From Luteolibacter sp. Y139 (GTDB lineage: Bacteria > Verrucomicrobiota > Verrucomicrobiia > Verrucomicrobiales > Akkermansiaceae), in assembly GCF_038066715.1 (NCBI RefSeq), contig NZ_JBBUKT010000016.1, positions 1-64,000 on the forward strand: a stretch of 64,000 nt of DNA. The letters run 5' to 3'. Of this stretch, positions 43,104 through 51,658 are shown piece after piece (within the stretch, counting starts at the first letter, position 1; each line of letters begins with the position of its first letter). The notes under the pieces were generated by a model. That model had not been told where the DNA came from. It saw only the letters and a program-made list of their open reading frames with translations, and did not search any database. The position numbers and the translations under genes are program-made.

Positions 43104-44330
43104 CTACTGGCGCTGGTTTTCCAAGATCGCCAGCTCCTCGGCCGTCAAATCAAGGCGCGCCAGCAGGGCATCCGCCACCTCCGCGAGCCGCTGGGATTGC
43201 TGCCGTTGTGCGAGGGCAGCGGACAGGCCGGCCAACCAGTTCCGCCTTCCCCTGCCCTCCTCCATCCAGCCGGTGAGCACCGCGAGATCGTCCAAGCGGG
43301 AGTCCGGAAGCTCGGGAGCGGCCACCAGATCGTAGGAAAGTTCGATCGCCGCGGCGGCCCGGTAGTTCGCCGACTTGCCACCCAGCCACTCCATGGCGCG
43401 CTGGGGCTGCGCGAGGTAGAGGCGCGAACCCAGTGCGCCCGCGGACGCACCCGGTTCCCAGCTCTCGACGGGATTGCCCGAATCGAACCATGCAAGTGCC
43501 TTGTCCGGGTCGAGGGCAAACCACGCGGTGGCCGCAGACCGGCGGACCTCCTGTTCCTCCTGCCACGATTCGGCGGTGCCGCCGAGATGCTCGAAGCCCG
43601 GCCACTCGGAGTCGTGGAACAACTCCTTGATCCGTCCTGCGAAGTGCTGCGCCAGCGAGGGATCGAGCCCCTTGAAAAAGTCGTCTCCGAGGGTCCGGCG
43701 CTGCCACTTCCGCAATAGCAGCCACGCCTCATCGGGATCGCGTTCGGCTGCCTTGGCGACGATGTCCGGGGCGATTCCATCGTCACCCCACGTCGAGTTT
43801 TCACGGCGGCGGATGCGATATTCGAGCGACTTGTCGTCGTTGAAGAAGGCCCCCAGCAAGCCAACTGGATCGCTGTCCGACCAGCCATCCAGCGCAGGCT
43901 GGAAAAGCGGCTCGAAGATCTCCTCGGTATTCTCCGCCTCGGCCACCAGCCATTTGAGGCCGCGCTCCGCCTCCAGGTCGCCGATCCGCCGGGCCATCGC
44001 GACCAGCAGATCGAGCGTGCGGTCTGGCTCGGGCGCGAGCTCTGTGACGAGTCCCTTCAGCGCCGAAGCGGGCAGCGATTGGATCAGCTCCAGCGCCAGA
44101 TCGAGTTCCTGCGGAGTGGCACTGCCACTGGCGGCCATGCGCCAGATCGAGCGGAGCTGCTCCGTCCGCTGCGCCACCGTTCCTGAAAGGGCGCCGCGAT
44201 CGCGGACTTTTGCAGAGGCAGCGGCGGCTGAAGAACCCGCAGGCGAGTCCGTCTTCGACGGCAGGAAGGCAAGACCGGCCGCGAGAAGCAGTAGTACCAC
44301 GCCGAGGCCTGCGGTTTGCCGGTGATCCAC
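43104..44330 (-). CDS. Exported alpha-helical hypothetical protein
   Basis: 408 residues. N-terminal signal/anchor (about 9-23, GVVLLLLAAGLAFLPS). The remainder is Ala/Glu/Leu-rich helical with repeated (A/S)L..W/F units: LLVAMARRIGDLEAERGLKW, AWLLLRKWQRRTLGDDFF, AWFALDPDKALAWFD, LAQPQRAMEWLGG, KSANYRAAAAIELS. This looks like an alpha-solenoid (HEAT/TPR-like), a type common in Verrucomicrobia envelope proteins. No catalytic motif. 122 bases upstream of alaS on the same strand. Confidence 0.65.
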   Translation of the reverse strand: MDHRQTAGLGVVLLLLAAGLAFLPSKTDSPAGSSAAAASAKVRDRGALSGTVAQRTEQLRSIWRMAASGSATPQELDLALELIQSLPASALKGLVTELAPEPDRTLDLLVAMARRIGDLEAERGLKWLVAEAENTEEIFEPLFQPALDGWSDSDPVGLLGAFFNDDKSLEYRIRRRENSTWGDDGIAPDIVAKAAERDPDEAWLLLRKWQRRTLGDDFFKGLDPSLAQHFAGRIKELFHDSEWPGFEHLGGTAESWQEEQEVRRSAATAWFALDPDKALAWFDSGNPVESWEPGASAGALGSRLYLAQPQRAMEWLGGKSANYRAAAAIELSYDLVAAPELPDSRLDDLAVLTGWMEEGRGRRNWLAGLSAALAQRQQSQRLAEVADALLARLDLTAEELAILENQRQ

Positions 44331-44375
44331 GAGTTATCATTTCGCGGGATCGGCCCGGCGGGTCGAGGCGGAAGT

Positions 44376-45197
44376 TCAAAAGGAGCTCTGATAGACCTGC
44401 GCGTAGCGTCGGCCGAATTCAATGAGCGCCGCGCGGCTGAAGTGCACGGCATCCACCCCGGCCAGGCCTTCGCTTTCGACAAAGGCGGCATGGCTAACCT
44501 CGCTCGCCACCCGCCGCAGACCGGCCCGGACCAGATCCTGGCGAGCCAAGGCTGCGGGATCGCGCCTCGCATCGCCGAAGGTGCCCAGATCGCCGATCAG
44601 GAACGGCAGCTGCGGCACTGAAAGGTCCGATCGCAGCCGGGCGATCAAGGCACCCAGCTTCTCCGCATGGGAGCGGGCTAGTGAGTCATCGAGCGCGTCG
44701 GTCTCACCTTGATGCCATAGCACACCGGCCAGCGTGCCGCGTTTCGCTGCCTGCCGGGCACGACTGATGGCATTCTCGTAGAGCGGCGTGCCCGGCCCCA
44801 GCCGGTCGATTCCCGCACCGCCCCAAGCGCACGGGATGAGGCCGATGGTGAGCGCCGGATTCTCCTCCAGAAGCCTGCTCGCAAACGGAAGCGCCAGGCC
44901 GAAGCAGGCGCTCTTCTGGCTCAGGTGCAGCGGATGAGCCGCCGGCCGCCAGCGCGTCCAGCCACGGCGACGGTGCGACTTGAGTGTGCATTGCCCGCCG
45001 AGCACCAGCGCCCGCGGCACCGGGGAAAAGTCGCCGGGCTGCCACGGATCGGACGGATGGACCCCGCCGAAGCCGGCCATGTTCGACTGGCCCATCAGCA
45101 GGAAGACGGGAAAGCCGGCCGGACCAGCCGGCAACTCCCAAGCGCCCGAAAGCCGCGGGAGCCCCCAGCGGCGGAGAAATCGTGACGGGCCGCTCAT
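44376..45197 (-). CDS. SGNH-type sialate O-acetylesterase-like protein
   Basis: 273 residues. Motifs of the CE/sialate O-acetylesterase family are present: FLLMGQSNMAGFG (catalytic Ser in GQSNM, about residues 35-39), GVLWHQGETDA (WHQGE block), and DAVHFS near the C-terminus (catalytic Asp-x-x-His). There is no clear signal peptide; the N-terminus (MSGPSRFLRRWGLPRLSG) is basic. Removal of acetyl groups from glycans is likely; the exact substrate is not known. 46 bases downstream of the solenoid gene's start on the same strand. Confidence 0.85.
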   Translation of the reverse strand: MSGPSRFLRRWGLPRLSGAWELPAGPAGFPVFLLMGQSNMAGFGGVHPSDPWQPGDFSPVPRALVLGGQCTLKSHRRRGWTRWRPAAHPLHLSQKSACFGLALPFASRLLEENPALTIGLIPCAWGGAGIDRLGPGTPLYENAISRARQAAKRGTLAGVLWHQGETDALDDSLARSHAEKLGALIARLRSDLSVPQLPFLIGDLGTFGDARRDPAALARQDLVRAGLRRVASEVSHAAFVESEGLAGVDAVHFSRAALIEFGRRYAQVYQSSF

Positions 45198-45223
45198 GCC
45201 TGTGAGACGCGGCCGGGGAAAGC

Positions 45224-46039
45224 TCAGTTCTCGACCGTCTCGGTCTCGTGCTTCACGCCGGTGAAGCGGTAGTGGCCGTGGATCTGATAGTCGGTCAGCA
45301 CGTTTTCCCACTTCGGGCCGCTGCCGAGATCATGCACCACCCACGCCTCGTTTTTGCGCTCGCCGGGGCCGGGCACCACGATGCCGCAGTGCAGGTCGCC
45401 GCTGGCCAGCATCCAGACCACCACGTCGCCCGGTTTGTAGTCGCCGCTCTCGCGGGACACCTTGCCTTCCTTCTTCAGCTCCGCGCCCTGATGGGTGAAG
45501 TAGCGCTGGAGATTCTGGATCATCCGGTGGTCGATGTTGGCATCGGGCTCACGGCGCTTCCAGAGCTGCGGATAGACGGAGAAATTCTTGGTCATGTCCT
45601 CGTGGACCAGCACCTGCAGGTCGACTCCGAGGTTCCGGTAGCTGCGGACGATCAGATCCTCCGCCTTGCCGCGCAGCTTGCCGTCGCCGGTTGGCGGCAG
45701 GTCACCGCCGGGGTAGGAAATCGTGTAGTAGTCGGTATCGTAGACGCTTTCCTTTTTGGTCCGCTGCAGCGCGGCCGAGGCGAGGCGGTCGCCGAATTCC
45801 GCCGACGGGGCCAGATCGAGGATCAGGATGTCCGCCGCGTCCTGGGAGGCGACCGACTGCTGCGCGCGGAGCAGCGGGACCAGCGGCTTGCCGAAATGCC
45901 AGACCGCAAAGCCAGCGATCATCAGCACCACCCAACCACCGAGAAAATTGGCCGGTTTCCGCTGGGGCTTCTTAGCCTGCGGACGGGGACCGATATACTC
46001 GATGGTTCCAAATTGATTGTTGGGTCGGCGACGAGCCAT
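45224..46039 (-). CDS. DUF1287 protein (YijF-like) with N-terminal membrane anchor
   Basis: 271 residues. Basic start MARRRPNNQFG, then one transmembrane helix (about 32-50, LGGWVVLMIAGFAVWHFGK). The DUF1287 signature follows: VYDTDYYTISYPGGDLPPTG and VDLQVLVHEDMTKNF, then NIDHRMIQNLQRYFTHQG and PGDVVVW. The fold is likely papain-like or related to N-acyl-hydrolases, but the usual Cys-containing CTD after the first block is here GKLRGKAED, so activity is doubtful. 26 bases before the next esterase gene. Confidence 0.8.
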   Translation of the reverse strand: MARRRPNNQFGTIEYIGPRPQAKKPQRKPANFLGGWVVLMIAGFAVWHFGKPLVPLLRAQQSVASQDAADILILDLAPSAEFGDRLASAALQRTKKESVYDTDYYTISYPGGDLPPTGDGKLRGKAEDLIVRSYRNLGVDLQVLVHEDMTKNFSVYPQLWKRREPDANIDHRMIQNLQRYFTHQGAELKKEGKVSRESGDYKPGDVVVWMLASGDLHCGIVVPGPGERKNEAWVVHDLGSGPKWENVLTDYQIHGHYRFTGVKHETETVEN

Positions 46040-46163
46040 AATCTTTTAAGAAAAGTAAACCAAAAGCGCGACGGGAATGCCACCTATTTCCCCGGATCGC
46101 AGTAAATTTTTTCTGAAAATCGAGGTCTCGACCCCCCGGCCAGAGACTCGTAGGCGTAACGGC

Positions 46164-46757
46164 ATGACGGTCATCCGCTGTGCGAACCCGCTGGTCTGGG
46201 GAGAATTGGACCTACCGCTATTTGGCATTTCGAAGGATTGGTATGGGACTGCGTTGACATCGCAAGCCGCGTTTTGCGTTGCCGTAGATCCCCGCAGGTT
46301 GTGGTTCGTGGCGAGCCACGGGAAACCCGCGAAACTCCATCCGGCGGCGCGTCCTGCTAGATTCGTGCCGGAGCTTTGGAAATACGACGTTGCAGAACTT
46401 TTTCTAACCGATCCGACCAGTGGGAGATACTTTGAGTTCAATCTTTCCCCGAATGCCGCGTGGTGGAGCTGCGAATTCACGGCACCTCGGCAACGGGCGG
46501 AGGAGGGGGACATCGTCTTCCCCGACGTGGCCACCTATGCCGAACTCGCCCCCGACGGCGGCTGGGTCGCGGCGATGGCGATCCCGCTCGATCTGCTGGA
46601 GGCGCGGCTGAACTTCGGCGAAACCACCAAGCTGAACGTGACCTTCATCCTCGGCTCGCCGGAGCAGCGTTTCCTCAGCGTGGCAAATCTCGGGGAAGGG
46701 GAGCCGGATTTCCACCGGCCGGAGCGGTTTTCGCCCGTGAAATTCGTCAATGCGTGA
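46164..46757 (+). CDS. Carbohydrate-binding family-9-like protein
   Basis: 197 residues, single beta-sandwich. The pattern ALTSQAAFCVAVDPRRLWFV near the start and WKYDVAELFLTDPTSGRYFEFNLSPNAAWWS (strong CBM9-like D-x-x-E-x-F, Y.EF..SP.GAWW) match CBM9-like domains. No signal peptide or lipobox at ATG 46164; a longer start at 46077 would not add one. An intracellular or non-classical location is therefore possible. Function not known. Confidence 0.72.
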   Translation: MTVIRCANPLVWGELDLPLFGISKDWYGTALTSQAAFCVAVDPRRLWFVASHGKPAKLHPAARPARFVPELWKYDVAELFLTDPTSGRYFEFNLSPNAAWWSCEFTAPRQRAEEGDIVFPDVATYAELAPDGGWVAAMAIPLDLLEARLNFGETTKLNVTFILGSPEQRFLSVANLGEGEPDFHRPERFSPVKFVNA

Positions 46758-47013
46758 CGAATTCGTTCCCGAACACGCTATCGCGTAATGTTGGTAGGGG
46801 GAAAATCGGACATGATGACTCCCGTAAGCCACGCCGCTCCCCCCAACGGCCAACTTGCACACCCACCGTCTCCCCCCCGGACGGTAACGCTAGAATCCCC
46901 CCGCTGTCCCCCAGGACGACCCGCTGCCCTCGTTCCCCCCGACGGAGACAGCGGGTTCTGCGTTTTCAGGCCATGGCTTGCGGTGAGGCGCGGGAAGGCG
47001 TAATTCGTCCCTT
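46758..47013. other. 256-bp intergenic region
   Basis: No gene seen. ACCCGCTG (46919-46926) and CAGCGGGT (46949-46956) can form an 8-bp hairpin with a 22-base loop followed by TCTGCGTTTTC, a weak terminator candidate. Several C-runs (CCCCCCC, CCCCCCG) mark the middle. The next gene starts with GTG at 47014. Confidence 0.4.
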
Positions 47014-48042
47014 GTGCCCGACGTTGAGGAGGAGAAGCCCGAGCCGGACCTGGACGAGCTGCTGGAGCTGTTCCGCGAGCCGGAGGAGGAGCCGCGGCGC
47101 AAGGCCATCCCCGGAGCCGCGTGGCTGATGGCGGCCTTCGTGCTGTCGCTGGTCGGGGTATGGCTGGCGCTCCAGATCGCGAACGGGCACCGGGCCGCCA
47201 AGTCGACCGGCCCGCCCCTGCTGCCGACCAAGGTAAGCGACCGCAAGCCGAGGGAGGAGGGCGACGTGGCGGAAGACTATACCGCTCGTTGCCAGAAGGG
47301 CATGACGGCGATCCAAGTGGAGTGGATCCTGGCGGACTTCAAGAATGAGGGACTGGATGACGGGCCGGGGAGCTTCAGGGCGATCATCGAGGCGATCCTT
47401 GAGCCGTTGGATATCGATGATGCGAACACGCAGCAGCTTTTGGAACTCTCCATTGGTACCGAGCCGGCGGTCAGGCTAAAGGCCGCCAGTCTACTATGGG
47501 CACTTCACCAACAAAGCTGGTACGACGACGCATTGGCCGATGCGTTCCGCCTCTCGGCACAGCAACGGCACGAATCGAAAGCGAGTGGGCGACAGTTCGT
47601 GGGTGATTGCGAAGGTGATTTCCTCAAGATCGAATCAGCGGGCGCGCCTGCAAATACTGGCGGACCGGAGCGGAGCTACCTGAGGGACCGAGTCGATGAT
47701 CACCTGAGCAGGACGGATCTGCTGTTTCCCGCAACGGGTCTGCTGGAACCCTCCTATTGGCTCGCGCAACCCAACTCGGCACCTTCGGAAAGGGTCCAAT
47801 TGAGCCCACGACAGCAGGAAGTCATGGGGCTTCTGAAAAGCTCCGATGCCCAGGCTCCGGACCGGTTGCGAGGCCTGAGGGAAGTGCTGCCCGTGGTCGC
47901 GGGGCAAAAGTTTCCTGCGGATGGCAATGATATCGTCGGCCTTGCCGAAGCCATGCATCCGGCTCAGCTCAAGGTGCTGCTGCTTCTTGAACCCAAGGTC
48001 GCCACGGACTTGGCGGCAGCTCTGGAGAAGGCAAACAAATGA
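47014..48042 (+). CDS. Single-helix membrane-anchored hypothetical protein
   Basis: 342 residues, GTG start. An acidic N-terminus (PDVEEEKPEPDLDELLELFR, about 2-22), one helix (about 36-56, AAWLMAAFVLSLVGVWLALQ), and a mostly helical periplasmic domain. The domain includes CQKGMTAIQVEWILADFK, PGSFRAIIEAILEPLDIDDA and late SPRQQEVMGLLKSSDAQAPD. No known domain. The N-in, acidic cytoplasmic tail and Glu-rich clusters suggest an adaptor. Upstream of the GT9 gene by 42 bases; both lack Shine-Dalgarno. Confidence 0.68.
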   Translation: MPDVEEEKPEPDLDELLELFREPEEEPRRKAIPGAAWLMAAFVLSLVGVWLALQIANGHRAAKSTGPPLLPTKVSDRKPREEGDVAEDYTARCQKGMTAIQVEWILADFKNEGLDDGPGSFRAIIEAILEPLDIDDANTQQLLELSIGTEPAVRLKAASLLWALHQQSWYDDALADAFRLSAQQRHESKASGRQFVGDCEGDFLKIESAGAPANTGGPERSYLRDRVDDHLSRTDLLFPATGLLEPSYWLAQPNSAPSERVQLSPRQQEVMGLLKSSDAQAPDRLRGLREVLPVVAGQKFPADGNDIVGLAEAMHPAQLKVLLLLEPKVATDLAAALEKANK

Positions 48043-48084
48043 CCCCGGCTTGCCCGCGCAAAGGAATCCCTTCTAACTCCCCGC

Positions 48085-49017
48085 GTGCCTGACGCTCCTT
48101 TGCTCATTCCCGGTGATTCGCTGCTTGTCGCGGCGCCGGTGGAATGGCGTGAAGCCTGCCTGTCGGTGCCAGCGTTGCGGGCGATCCAGCGCATGGGGGT
48201 GACCGTGGAAGTACTTTGTCCCGAGCGGCAAAGTGGCTTTTGGAAAGCGACGGGATTCGAGGCGGTGATGAGCTACGGCGAGCGTGCTTCTGCGCGTGAA
48301 CTGGCGAGCCGCTTGAAGGATCGGAAGACGGTTCTGCTGTGGGAAGCCGGTGTCGCTGCGGATGCTTGTGTCAAAGCTGGCGTGGCGCGGAGGCTCGGGC
48401 CCCAGACGAAGGATCTTGCCAAGCGGCTTACGGAACCCGTGGCGCTCGTTGAAGCACCGGGGCCGGTCCGGCATCGCGTGCGCTTCTACTTGGATCTCGC
48501 TGGCAAGCTTGGGGCGGAGACGATGGTAGCGGAGAATTTCACGGCGCTTCAGCTCGATGTGCCGCGAGCCGTCGAGCGCGTCCTGTTAGTTCCCGACTCG
48601 GATTTCGGCGGTCACTATGAATGGCCGCTCGATCGCTGGGTGGCAGTGGCTAAGGACTTGGTGGGGAAGGGGAGACAGCTCCGGATTGCCAGCGGCGCGA
48701 AAGGATCGGCGCTGGCGAAAGCGATTCCCGAGGCGGAAGCCGTGACGCTAGCTTGGCCAGCCTTGGAGGAATTGGCGTCGTGTTCGCTATGCGTGGCGGC
48801 TGATGGCAGCGTGCCGCATTTGGCGGCGCATGTTGGTACGACGTGCGTCGTACTTTTCGGACCCGGTGAGCCGGAATGGATGAGGCCGCTCGGGAAGCAG
48901 CACGTGATCGTGAGGCGAAAGGTGGAGTGCTCGCCGTGCCATGCTCCGAAGTGCCGGATGGATCTCCGGTGCCAGAATGACTTGGAGGTGGAGGAAGTGT
49001 TGCGGGCGATTCCTTGA
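48085..49017 (+). CDS. Glycosyltransferase family 9 (heptosyltransferase-like)
   Basis: 310 residues, GTG start. The C-terminal half has the GT9 block LCVAADGSVPHLAAHVGTTC, then VVLFGPGEPEWMRPLG and a four-Cys end CSPCHAPKCRMDLRC with a late ND. These match ADP-heptose:LPS heptosyltransferases of GT-B fold, which extend the inner core of lipopolysaccharide. The N-terminal half is less conserved, with SLLVAAPVEWREACLSVPAL. No other LPS-core genes adjoin. A palindromic repeat follows the stop. Confidence 0.83.
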   Translation: MPDAPLLIPGDSLLVAAPVEWREACLSVPALRAIQRMGVTVEVLCPERQSGFWKATGFEAVMSYGERASARELASRLKDRKTVLLWEAGVAADACVKAGVARRLGPQTKDLAKRLTEPVALVEAPGPVRHRVRFYLDLAGKLGAETMVAENFTALQLDVPRAVERVLLVPDSDFGGHYEWPLDRWVAVAKDLVGKGRQLRIASGAKGSALAKAIPEAEAVTLAWPALEELASCSLCVAADGSVPHLAAHVGTTCVVLFGPGEPEWMRPLGKQHVIVRRKVECSPCHAPKCRMDLRCQNDLEVEEVLRAIP

Positions 49018-49047
49018 GACGCGTCGACGGAACGTCGACACCCCTTA
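49018..49047. repeat. Dispersed GTCGAC palindrome, copy 5 (reverse orientation)
   Basis: GTCGACGGAACGTCGAC at 49023-49039, the reverse complement of copies 3 and 4, with the outer ACCCCTTA flank retained. Between the convergent GT9 gene (ends 49017) and the DUF2017 gene (ends 49051). Confidence 0.85.
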
Positions 49048-49050
49048 AGG

Positions 49051-49509
49051 CTACCGCATCACGTGGTCCAGCAGCACGCTCTGCACGTGCAGGTAGAACT
49101 GCGAGCGGAACCACGCCGAGCGCTTGCCGGGGGTCATGGTGGTGGGATCCTCGTCCGAGAAGCCGTAGCGTTCTTCAAGAGCGAGGCGCGCCTGGTTGAG
49201 CCCGCCGTACCACAGTTCGGCGTCTTCCTTAAGAATGAACACCTGCCCCGCCTCGTCATCGCCGCCACTGCCAGCGAGTGCTTTCTCGATGATCTCGACC
49301 TGTGAATTGAAGCCCTCTTGCAGATCCGGCACCACGAACTCGCGCCAATCGTCGATGCCCTCGTCCTTCGCCATCGGTGCGGACAATCGATCCGCGAGGT
49401 CGATGCCACCGCCACGCGCGTCGTAGGGGATGCACCGCATCACCATCCAGTCGAGAGGGTTCTCGATATCGATGCGCAGGCCGCCTTGGAGCGTGGGTCC
49501 GACTTTCAT
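49051..49509 (-). CDS. DUF2017-like protein paired with ClpS
   Basis: 152 residues. VGPTLQGGLRIDIENPLDWMV at the start; a helical second half with LWYGGLNQARLALEERYGFSDED and FYLHVQSVLLDHVM matches the pattern of DUF2017 (L..LNDLRLALG.R......D), which in Actinobacteria lies directly after clpS. Here also it overlaps clpS by ATGA (49506-49509). A role in ClpS/N-end-rule adaptor control is an inference from linkage. The longer frame to 49680 overlaps clpS in another frame and was rejected. Confidence 0.72.
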   Translation of the reverse strand: MKVGPTLQGGLRIDIENPLDWMVMRCIPYDARGGGIDLADRLSAPMAKDEGIDDWREFVVPDLQEGFNSQVEIIEKALAGSGGDDEAGQVFILKEDAELWYGGLNQARLALEERYGFSDEDPTTMTPGKRSAWFRSQFYLHVQSVLLDHVMR

Positions 49510-49781
49510 TCCGCCTTTTCCAAGGATGTCTTCAATTGGTGCGCTTGCAACTGCTGGGCGTAAAACTCCGCCTTTTCCCGCTCGCCGCTCCACACGATCG
49601 AGCGGCCACGCTTGTGGACCTCCAGCATCATCGCCGCAGCGCGGCTCTCGGGGTAGCCGAAGATTTTCATCAGCACCCACGTGACGTAGCCCATCAGGTT
49701 CACGGGATCATCGTGCACCACGACATTCCACGGCACGTCGAGTGCCACGTCTTCCTTCAGCTCGGTCAGCGTGTCGGACAT
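49506..49781 (-). CDS. clpS: ATP-dependent Clp protease adaptor ClpS
   Basis: 91 residues; delivers N-degron substrates to ClpAP. VVVHDDPVNLMGYVTWVLMKIFG with DDPxN..MxYV is the substrate-pocket block. EVHKRGRSIVWSGEREKAEFYAQQLQAHQL is the ClpA-binding helix/strand part (usually VH..G.A.VG...RE.AE..V..L). ATG 49781 (MSDTLTE); an ATG at 49790 is also in frame. clpA is not in the window. Confidence 0.93.
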   Translation of the reverse strand: MSDTLTELKEDVALDVPWNVVVHDDPVNLMGYVTWVLMKIFGYPESRAAAMMLEVHKRGRSIVWSGEREKAEFYAQQLQAHQLKTSLEKAE

Positions 49782-49796
49782 GACGATCAAATCGAA

Positions 49797-51587
49797 TCAA
49801 ACCTCGACCGGCTCGCCGGACGGCGCGTCGATCCACTTGCCGTGCTCGCGGATCAGGTCGATCAGGCGCTCGACGGCCTCGTCCTCGGGAATGTTGAACT
49901 TCACCGGCTGCTTGCCGACGTAGAGGTTGATCTTGCCCGGCGCGCCGCCGACGTAGCCGAAGTCGGCATCGGCCATTTCGCCGGGACCATTGACGATGCA
50001 GCCCATCACCGCGATGCGCACGCCCTTGAGGTGGCCGGTGGAAGAGCGGATCTTCTGCGTGGTGTTTTGCAGGTTGAAGAGCGTGCGGCCGCAGCTCGGA
50101 CAAGCGACATAGTCGGTCTTGAAGATGCGGGTGCCCGCAGCCTGAAGGATGTTGTACGAGAGTCGTAGTGATTGGCCGGGAGCGGGCTCGCCTTGCACCA
50201 GGATCGCATCACCGATGCCATCGCACAGCAGCGAGCCGATGCGACGGGCGGCTACGAGCAGGGTTTCGACGAAGTCACCGCTCTCTCCGGTTGCCGGCGA
50301 AAGCGTGTCCTTCAGCAGGATCGGATGCCGCGCATCGATCCGGAAAGCGAGCATGCGGAACGCCGGGATCACGCCGAGATCCAGGCCGTCCTTCACCGTG
50401 ACCAGCTTCGCGGTGGGCGAGTGGTTGAGTTCGGCGAGCGCGGCTTCATCGCGTGGATCGATCGCGATCACATCGCTCTTCTCCACGACGATCTCCGGCT
50501 TGAAGTCACCCATCTTGGCGATCTTGTGGGCCACGGCATTCCACTTATCCTGCGAGGTGAACACACGCACCGTGTTCTCACCGCCGAGCTTGAGGCCCAT
50601 CACCTCCAGCGCATCGGTTTTACGACGCACGTAGGAGAAGGGATCGTAGGAAGGGACGAGCGCCGGGGCAGGGGGCTGGTCCGCCATTTCCTGGAATGGC
50701 GCTGCCAGAGCCTTCGCGACTGGCACCTCGAAAACGGCATCTTCCGTGAGCGAGACGCGGATCGTATCGCCGATCCCATCCGCCAGCAGCGAGCCGATGC
50801 CGATGGCGCTCTTGATGCGGCCGTCTTCACCATCGCCAGCCTCGGTCACGCCAAGGTGGATCGGATAGTTCCAATCCGAGCCTTCCTGATCGAGGCGAGC
50901 CACGAGCAAGCGATACGCCTCGATCATCACCTTCGGGTTCGAGGCCTTCATCGAGAAGACGAAGTTGTGGTAGTCCATTTCCCGCGCGATGCGGGCAAAC
51001 TCCAGCGCGCTCTCCACCATCCCGAGCGGCGAGTCGCCGTAGCGGTTCATGATGCGGTCGGAGAGCGAGCCGTGGTTGGTGCCGATCCGCATCGCGCGGC
51101 CGAGCGACTTGCAGAGGTCCACCAGCGGCGCGAATTCCTCGCGGATCCTCTCCAGTTCCTCGCCGTATTGCTCGTCGCTGTACTCGCGGATCTCGAACTT
51201 CTTCTTGTCGGCGTAGTTGCCGGGATTCACGCGGACCTTCTCGACCCACTTCGCGGCCTCGAGCGCGGCATCCGGCTTGAAATGGATGTCCGCCACCAGC
51301 GGGACGTCACAGCCGGCGGCGCGGACCTCGCGGGCGATGTTTTCCAGATTCGCGGCGTAGATCTTGGTCTGGGCGGTGATGCGGACGATTTCGCAACCGG
51401 CCTCGGCCAGCTGGAGCACCTCGGCGACGCAGGCCGGGGTGTCGCGGGTGTCCGAGGTAATCATCGACTGCACGCGGATCGGGTTGCCGCCGCCGATGCC
51501 GACCTTGCCGACGAGGACTTCGCGGGTTTTCCGCCGGTTGTAGGCCAGCAGGTCGGGGCAGTATCGCAGCAGCGCGTGGTCGCTCAT
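49797..51587 (-). CDS. ispG: 4-hydroxy-3-methylbut-2-enyl diphosphate synthase, long form
   Basis: 596 residues, against about 370 in E. coli; the penultimate step of the MEP isoprenoid pathway. N-terminal TIM barrel: NPIRVQSMITSDTRDTPACV, VADIHFKPDAALEAAKWVEKVRVNPGNYADK. A central insertion of about 220 residues follows (as in plants, Chlamydia and other Planctobacteria), and the C-terminal Fe-S domain has CPSCGRTLFNL and MGCIVNGPGE, which hold the 4Fe-4S cluster Cys residues. ATG 51587 (MSDHALLRYCP); the in-frame ATG at 51623 is upstream leader. 15 bases before clpS on the same strand. Confidence 0.95.
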   Translation of the reverse strand: MSDHALLRYCPDLLAYNRRKTREVLVGKVGIGGGNPIRVQSMITSDTRDTPACVAEVLQLAEAGCEIVRITAQTKIYAANLENIAREVRAAGCDVPLVADIHFKPDAALEAAKWVEKVRVNPGNYADKKKFEIREYSDEQYGEELERIREEFAPLVDLCKSLGRAMRIGTNHGSLSDRIMNRYGDSPLGMVESALEFARIAREMDYHNFVFSMKASNPKVMIEAYRLLVARLDQEGSDWNYPIHLGVTEAGDGEDGRIKSAIGIGSLLADGIGDTIRVSLTEDAVFEVPVAKALAAPFQEMADQPPAPALVPSYDPFSYVRRKTDALEVMGLKLGGENTVRVFTSQDKWNAVAHKIAKMGDFKPEIVVEKSDVIAIDPRDEAALAELNHSPTAKLVTVKDGLDLGVIPAFRMLAFRIDARHPILLKDTLSPATGESGDFVETLLVAARRIGSLLCDGIGDAILVQGEPAPGQSLRLSYNILQAAGTRIFKTDYVACPSCGRTLFNLQNTTQKIRSSTGHLKGVRIAVMGCIVNGPGEMADADFGYVGGAPGKINLYVGKQPVKFNIPEDEAVERLIDLIREHGKWIDAPSGEPVEV

Positions 51588-51658
51588 TTCGCGGGAGATA
51601 CACGATCCATGCGTGCTCGGCAACGGCGGCGGAGTGCCGGGCGCCAGTCGGCTTGATT

